Positions 62,361-64,000 of a stretch of DNA of 64,000 nucleotides are shown piece by piece. The stretch lies in the NCBI GenBank assembly GCA_945861275.1, contig CAMATZ010000006.1, positions 62,001-126,000 on the forward strand, in the 5' to 3' direction. The notes beneath the pieces are model-generated. The model was not told where the DNA came from. It saw only the letters and a list, made by a program, of their open reading frames with translations, and ran no database searches. Each line of letters starts with the position of its first letter. The stretch's first letter is position 1. Both the position numbers and the translations under genes were made by a program. The DNA comes from Bordetella parapertussis. Its GTDB lineage: Bacteria > Pseudomonadota > Gammaproteobacteria > Burkholderiales > SG8-41.

Positions 62361-63353
62361 TCAAGGCAATGACTCCACACTGATCTTCGCTTCCTTGATC
62401 AACTTGCGCCACGACTGCAGATCGTCGCGGATGATGTCGCTATAACCCTTGGGCGTGGAGGTCGCGATTTCGAGGCCGTTGAGGTAAAAACGCTGCGAGA
62501 TTTCCGGCGACTGCAGCGCCTTGTTCATGATCGGATTGAGCCGGTCGACGATGGCTTTCGGCAGGCCCGCCGGCGCGATCAATCCCCACCAGCCGGTGTT
62601 GTAGTAACCGGGTACGGTTTCGTTGATCGCGGGAATTTCAGGCGTGAGCTTGATGCGTTGCGTGTGCCCGATGCCCAGCAGCCGCAGACGTCCGGTCTTG
62701 ACATGCGGCATGGTCGCCAGCAGGCCGGTGATGGTCAGATGAATCGAACCGGACACCAGGTCCGCCATGGCCAGCGCGCTGCCCTTGTACGGCACGTGCA
62801 CCAGATCGATGCCGGCAAGCGTCATCAGTTGCGCGCCACCGAGGTGATTGGGCGTGCCCACACCGGGAGAAGAAAAATTGAGCTTGCCCGGCGACGACTT
62901 TGCCAGTTTGATGAATTCGGGCACCGAGTAGGCGGGCACGCCGGCACTCACGAACAAGGCGTAGTAGACATAGGTTGCGAGCCCGATGTGCGTAAAGTCC
63001 TTGAGCGGATCGTATGGAATGCGGTTGCCCATCAGCGCCGGCCCGGAAACCAGCCCTCCGGTGGTGCCCAGCCCGAGGGTATAGCCGTCGGGCGTGGCCT
63101 TGGCCACCATGCCGTGGCCCAGCACTGCGGCAACGCCGGGGCGATGATCCATGACCACGGGCTGGCCGAGCACTTCGCCGATGGCCTTGCCGATTTCACG
63201 CGCGGTGAAATCCGTGCCTGCGCCCGGTGGATAGGGCACGATCATGCGGATGGGTTTGTTGGGGTAGGGTTGTGCACAGGCCTGATGGGTAGCCACGACA
63301 CCCGCCAGTGTGAGTGCGCTCATCAAGTTTCTTGTCGTCGTATGAATCTTCAT
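62361..63353 (-). CDS. Bug-family (TctC) substrate-binding protein
   Basis: Periplasmic receptor of 330 residues from the ATG at 63353 (MKIHTTTRNLMSALTLAG), with GGAG at a good distance; a TTG 12 bases earlier is possible. Signal ending HQACAQ, then YPNKPIRMIVPYPPGAGTDFTAREIGKAI and PVVMDHRPGVAAVLGHGM, LNFSSPGVGTPNHLGGAQLM and DLVHVPYKG. It is a further orphan receptor, convergent with the metallophosphoesterase gene. Confidence 0.93.
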   Translation of the reverse strand: MKIHTTTRNLMSALTLAGVVATHQACAQPYPNKPIRMIVPYPPGAGTDFTAREIGKAIGEVLGQPVVMDHRPGVAAVLGHGMVAKATPDGYTLGLGTTGGLVSGPALMGNRIPYDPLKDFTHIGLATYVYYALFVSAGVPAYSVPEFIKLAKSSPGKLNFSSPGVGTPNHLGGAQLMTLAGIDLVHVPYKGSALAMADLVSGSIHLTITGLLATMPHVKTGRLRLLGIGHTQRIKLTPEIPAINETVPGYYNTGWWGLIAPAGLPKAIVDRLNPIMNKALQSPEISQRFYLNGLEIATSTPKGYSDIIRDDLQSWRKLIKEAKISVESLP

Positions 63354-63547
63354 TTGGAACTCCAATTTTAACCGAGGTTGCGTTCATGCAACGTGCAGAT
63401 ATTATCTTCGATCATGGCGTCGCCTTTGGGCATGCACGACTTTCCCGCTGCGTTCCTTCAACGTTGCGCGGCCGCGCGTCATCGGAATGGATATGCACGC
63501 GCGAGTGCTGGCATAATGCGCACAAATCATATTACCCAGGAGTTTTC

Positions 63548-64000
63548 ATGTTGTGCAGGATGATGGCGTTGCTGTTTTTGGCGTTGGTGGTGGTGCCGGG
63601 CGCGCAAGCGCAGACCGCTTCGACAAGCTCAGGACAGGCTTTCCCCTCGAAGCAGATGCGGCTGGTGCTGCCGTTTCCGGCGGGCGGCCCCACCGATTTG
63701 CTGGGCCGCGCGGTGGCGCAAAAAATGGGTGAGCAGCTTGGGCAGACGATGGTGGCCGACAACCGGCCGGGCGCGGGTGGCAATCTGGGTATTGAAATTG
63801 CCGCGAAAGCGCCGGCCGATGGCCATACCGTGGTGCTGGTGTCATCGGTGATTTCGATTGCGCCGTCGCTGTATCCGAAGTTGAATTATGAGCAGAAAGA
63901 CCTGGCGCCGATATCGCTGGTGGCCGAAATTCGCAACGTGATTCTGGTGCACCCGTCGGTGCCGGCGAAAAGCCTCAAGGAATTGATCCAACTGGCCGCG
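63548..64000 (+). CDS. Bug-family (TctC) substrate-binding protein, 3' end outside window
   Basis: Open to the right edge; 151 codons are visible. From the ATG at 63548 the signal peptide reads MALLFLALVVVPGAQAQ, then MRLVLPFPAGGPTDLLGRAV and TMVADNRPGAGGNLGIEIA, the Bug hallmarks. Between signal and mature part the codons for TASTSSGQ are a common dispersed repeat (CTTCGACAAGCTCAGGACAG) at 63618-63638, kept in frame. Confidence 0.9.
   Translation, partial: MLCRMMALLFLALVVVPGAQAQTASTSSGQAFPSKQMRLVLPFPAGGPTDLLGRAVAQKMGEQLGQTMVADNRPGAGGNLGIEIAAKAPADGHTVVLVSSVISIAPSLYPKLNYEQKDLAPISLVAEIRNVILVHPSVPAKSLKELIQLAA
63618..63638 (+). repeat. dispersed repeat inside a Bug gene
   Basis: CTTCGACAAGCTCAGGACAG followed by G is a short palindromic element of a type I recall from intergenic repeats of many proteobacteria. 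Here it lies in frame at the signal-peptide/mature junction. Confidence 0.55.

Overview
The window is a gene-dense stretch of a GC-rich betaproteobacterial chromosome, most likely order Burkholderiales or a close relative. The evidence is the gene order argG-argF-argD / DUF3579 / rpsT / murJ, the order ribF-ileS-lspA-ispH next to a minor-pilin operon, and four stand-alone Bug (TctC-type) tricarboxylate-receptor homologues lying among acyl-CoA, amidase and amidohydrolase genes. No phage, integrase, transposase, CRISPR array or plasmid replication gene was seen.

Layout. 1-3221: arginine biosynthesis on the minus strand (argG cut by the window edge, argF, argD). 3460-5724: DUF3579 protein, ribosomal protein S20, lipid II flippase MurJ. 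5726-9154: a phosphonate-type ABC importer (phnD-phnC-phnE-phnE). 9547-13063: a decayed Fe-S subunit of a molybdoenzyme-like complex, then an apparent operon of a PhnD-like protein without signal peptide, an EgtB-like sulfoxide synthase and a small methyltransferase. 13107-18458: ribF, ileS, lspA, ispH. 18573-25390: type IV minor-pilin operon pilE-fimT/gspH-pilV-pilW-pilX-pilY1, transcribed leftward from a visible promoter and closed by a strong terminator. 25496-35490: TIGR02444 protein, ubiX, a class III CoA-transferase, small stress or unknown proteins, pyrE-pyrD, tRNA-Thr(CGT), a YcgR-like PilZ protein, an atypical SDR, a protease-dead HtrA homologue and an enoyl-CoA hydratase. 35493-37826: acyl-CoA dehydrogenase and an alpha/beta hydrolase.

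37930-42171 is the most distinctive locus. A TPR plus beta-barrel outer-membrane protein of the Slam (type XI secretion) kind overlaps a very long secreted protein that carries a GGGTTP repeat linker and repeated TbpB-like barrel domains. The third barrel domain is separated from the rest by a frameshift at about 41632. 42254-64000 is catabolic and signalling: DUF900 hydrolase, amidase, two GGDEF-EAL proteins, a DUF3500 lipoprotein, an acyl-CoA synthetase, a PQQ-type dehydrogenase with a c-type cytochrome, a Gfo/Idh/MocA oxidoreductase, PcaC-like and cyclase-family enzymes, an ACMSD-like amidohydrolase, a metallophosphoesterase and the four Bug receptors (the last one cut by the window end).

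The intergenic regions are unusually rich in short dispersed inverted repeats of at least seven families, several of which run into the ends of genes. A separate 16-base AT-rich motif recurs in five gene leaders. All functional statements come from reading the sequence and from family knowledge; no database search was run.
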